From assembly GCF_000834015.1 (NCBI RefSeq), contig NZ_JXQI01000068.1:61690-125689 (forward strand): a DNA stretch of 64,000 nucleotides, in the 5' to 3' direction. The translations under genes were made by a program, and so were the position numbers. Positions 62,301-64,000 of this stretch are shown here, piece by piece. The notes under the pieces were generated by a model. The model was not told the DNA's origin, did no database searches, and worked only from the letters and a program-made list of their open reading frames with translations. Every line of letters begins with the position of its first letter. Positions within the stretch are counted from its first letter, which is position 1. Origin of the DNA: Prevotella pectinovora (GTDB lineage Bacteria; Bacteroidota; Bacteroidia; Bacteroidales; Bacteroidaceae).

Positions 62301-64000
62301 ATGAAATTCAAAAAACTATTTGCAGTCCTGCTCCTGTCAGCTAGCCTCTCGCAGACGGCTACGGCAATACCGGCTTATCCTGGCGTGATAAAGGTGAAAC
62401 AGGCCGACGGCACGGAGATAAGCATCAGACTCAGAGGCGACGAGTGGGGACACTACACAACGACAGAAGACGGATTCCCGCTGATCTTCAACAAGCAGAC
62501 AAGCAACTACGAGTATGCCATCATCTCCGGACAGAAACTGGTGAGCAGCAATATCGTAGCTACCGACGCAAGCATGCGCGACCCCAAGGCAATGGCTCTG
62601 CTCAACACCATCGACAAGACTGAGGTGGCAAAGATAGCACTGAGCGAAAACTCGGCCACCATCGCCAAAGGCATCAAGAAGGTGGGAGGCAAGCCGCAGA
62701 AAGTGCTCATGAACGACTTCCCTCACTTCGGCGAGCAGCACTCCATCGTTATCCTCGTGGAGTTCAACGACCGTTCGTTCTCTACTGTGTCCGATCCGAA
62801 ACAGTATTACACCGACATGCTGAACAAGGAGGGCTTCACATACGAAAACGGTGCCAGCGGAAGTGCAAGAGACTTCTTCATAGCAAGTTCACAGGGACAG
62901 TTCAAGCCTACGTTCGATGTATACGGACCGGTGAAGATAGACTACTCACAGTATGACTTCGGCGACGGTATGCAGTCAGGACAGAATAATGCCGGAACAA
63001 TCCTGCAGACTGTAGTGAAGAAGCTCGACCAAGAGGGAGCAGTGAACTTCGCGCAGTATGACCACGACGGCGACGGATATGTAGACAATATCTACTTCTA
63101 CTACGCCGGATTCGGTTCCAACGACTCCGGCTATTCAAACGTGATATGGCCTCACGCCTTCGACCTGAGACAGTGGGGAACATACATGAAGACAAAAGAC
63201 GGCACCGGCATCGGAAGCTACACCTGCAGTAACGAAATAGACGGCAGCAACAGAAAATATCCTACCGGAATCGGAACGTTCGTGCATGAGTTCGGACACG
63301 TGCTCGGATTCATGGACCACTACGACACCGCCAACTCCTACGCCACATACACTCCGGGATACTGGGACACCATGGCATCGGGTTCTTACAACAACAGCTG
63401 CCACACACCTCCTCTCTACTCGGCATTCGAATGCGCCGAGCTGGGATGGATGAAGCTGACAGAGCTCGACAACACGGCAGAGGGCGTGAACGTGCTGAAA
63501 CCGCTCGCCGATGACTACATGGCATACAAGGTGAACGTGGACGGCAAACCAAATGAGTATTTCATCCTCGAGAACAGAAGAAGAACAAGCTGGGACAGAT
63601 TCCTGCAAGGCGAGGGAATGCTCGTATGGCATATCGACTACAATTATGACGCATGGGTGAACAACAAGGTGAACTCCCTACCTAACCATCAGCGCATAGA
63701 CATCGTGGAGGCTGGCAACGTTCAGTCTAACGACTACTACGAGCAGGAGACAGTGCCATTCCCAGGTTCGGGCAACGTCAGCTCGCACGACTTCAAGGAC
63801 TGGAGCGGCACCTCTGCCATCTATCTCGACAAGATAAAGAGAAACGGCAACAACGTGGAGTTCATCATCAAGGGTTCTGACCAGGGTCTTGCTGCCGTGG
63901 CAGAAGTGAACATCGACAGGGTGACATACAAGAGCATCGAGTGTTCTTGGCAGGCTGCCGACAAGGCTACGGAATACGTGGTAAGCCTCATTTTTTTTTT
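62301..64000 (+). CDS. Second M6-family metalloprotease, 3' end missing
   Basis: Open from ATG 62301 to the window end (566 codons visible), 25 bp after the first protease and clearly its paralogue in the same transcript. The signal peptide MKFKKLFAVLLLSASLSQTATA is followed by the same propeptide start (AYPGVIKVKQADGTEISIRL). The catalytic domain has HEFGHVLGFMDHYD (H329, E330, H333), DHDGDGYVDN and WDTMASGSYNN. The first fibronectin-like module begins at SIECSWQAADKATEYVV. The two copies differ mainly in the propeptide middle and in the loops around the active site, suggesting different specificity. The final ten bases are all T and do not match the paralogue. Confidence 0.9.
   Translation, partial: MKFKKLFAVLLLSASLSQTATAIPAYPGVIKVKQADGTEISIRLRGDEWGHYTTTEDGFPLIFNKQTSNYEYAIISGQKLVSSNIVATDASMRDPKAMALLNTIDKTEVAKIALSENSATIAKGIKKVGGKPQKVLMNDFPHFGEQHSIVILVEFNDRSFSTVSDPKQYYTDMLNKEGFTYENGASGSARDFFIASSQGQFKPTFDVYGPVKIDYSQYDFGDGMQSGQNNAGTILQTVVKKLDQEGAVNFAQYDHDGDGYVDNIYFYYAGFGSNDSGYSNVIWPHAFDLRQWGTYMKTKDGTGIGSYTCSNEIDGSNRKYPTGIGTFVHEFGHVLGFMDHYDTANSYATYTPGYWDTMASGSYNNSCHTPPLYSAFECAELGWMKLTELDNTAEGVNVLKPLADDYMAYKVNVDGKPNEYFILENRRRTSWDRFLQGEGMLVWHIDYNYDAWVNNKVNSLPNHQRIDIVEAGNVQSNDYYEQETVPFPGSGNVSSHDFKDWSGTSAIYLDKIKRNGNNVEFIIKGSDQGLAAVAEVNIDRVTYKSIECSWQAADKATEYVVSLIFF

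Noticed and set aside
1..64000. tRNA, rRNA or prophage structural genes
   Set aside because: No cloverleaf with TTC-rich T-arm and CCA-end pattern, no rRNA segments and no phage head or tail genes were recognised on reading both strands.

Overview
The window looks like chromosomal DNA of a Bacteroidota, most likely Prevotella or a close relative. The evidence is a SusC/SusD fructan locus, the type IX secretion protein PorQ beside cmk, a fused MurF-alanine racemase, a B12-dependent ribonucleotide reductase, the families DUF2851, DUF3737 and DUF6175, and promoters of the Bacteroidota form TTTG-N19-TAnnTTTG. Genus is an inference; no rRNA or tRNA gene was seen.

Layout. 1-3.7 kb: a secreted protein cut by the left edge, a membrane-anchored AraC-type regulator with a 22-bp repeat array upstream, the 3' remnant of a BspA-like leucine-rich-repeat gene, and a small unknown ORF. 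3.8-7.0 kb: a four-gene exported-protein operon with a CsgG-domain protein and a DUF6175 protein but no curli subunits, preceded by a roughly 350-nt leader that may be a structured RNA. 7.5-8.6 kb: an Abi_2/AbiF-type HEPN protein with its own promoter, short RNA and terminator hairpin directly upstream. 9.0-11.1 kb: DUF3737 and PatB/MalY C-S lyase, translationally coupled. 11.2-20.2 kb: a compact fructan utilisation locus (susC, susD, GH32, MFS sugar transporter, fructokinase) read from one promoter. 20.3-22.9 kb: a gene remnant, an alpha/beta hydrolase and a YhcG-type PDDEXK nuclease. 23-28 kb: porQ-cmk facing ispH-meaB-DUF1573. 28-34 kb: a giant alpha-2-macroglobulin. 34-38 kb: a BASS-type transporter, an AT-rich gene-poor stretch that may hold oriC and a tiny membrane protein, and dnaA. 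38.5-43.8 kb: mlaD, cell-wall amidase, folB and nrdJ on one strand. 44-49 kb: a histidine-rich mini membrane protein, a hexuronate-type MFS transporter and murF-alr. 49.5-59 kb: DUF2851, a small outer-membrane barrel, S41 protease, parE, a GNAT-like protein, a MATE pump and crcB. 59.5-64 kb: two tandem secreted M6 metalloproteases, the second cut by the right edge.

How the genes work together. The fructan locus gives a complete route: TonB-dependent import (SusC/SusD), periplasmic cleavage by GH32, inner-membrane uptake, phosphorylation by fructokinase. PorQ belongs to the secretion system that probably exports the proteins ending in sorting-domain-like sequence (the M6 protease and the LRR remnant). 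DnaA, ParE, NrdJ, MurF-Alr, the amidase, MlaD, IspH and Cmk are housekeeping.

The most interesting parts are non-coding: the short RNA in front of the Abi_2/AbiF protein, the long leader RNA divergent from it, and several intergenic arrays with units of 22-26 bp that usually carry internal dyads. One array type occurs twice, 26.7 kb apart. All calls come from reading the sequence; no homology search or folding program was run.
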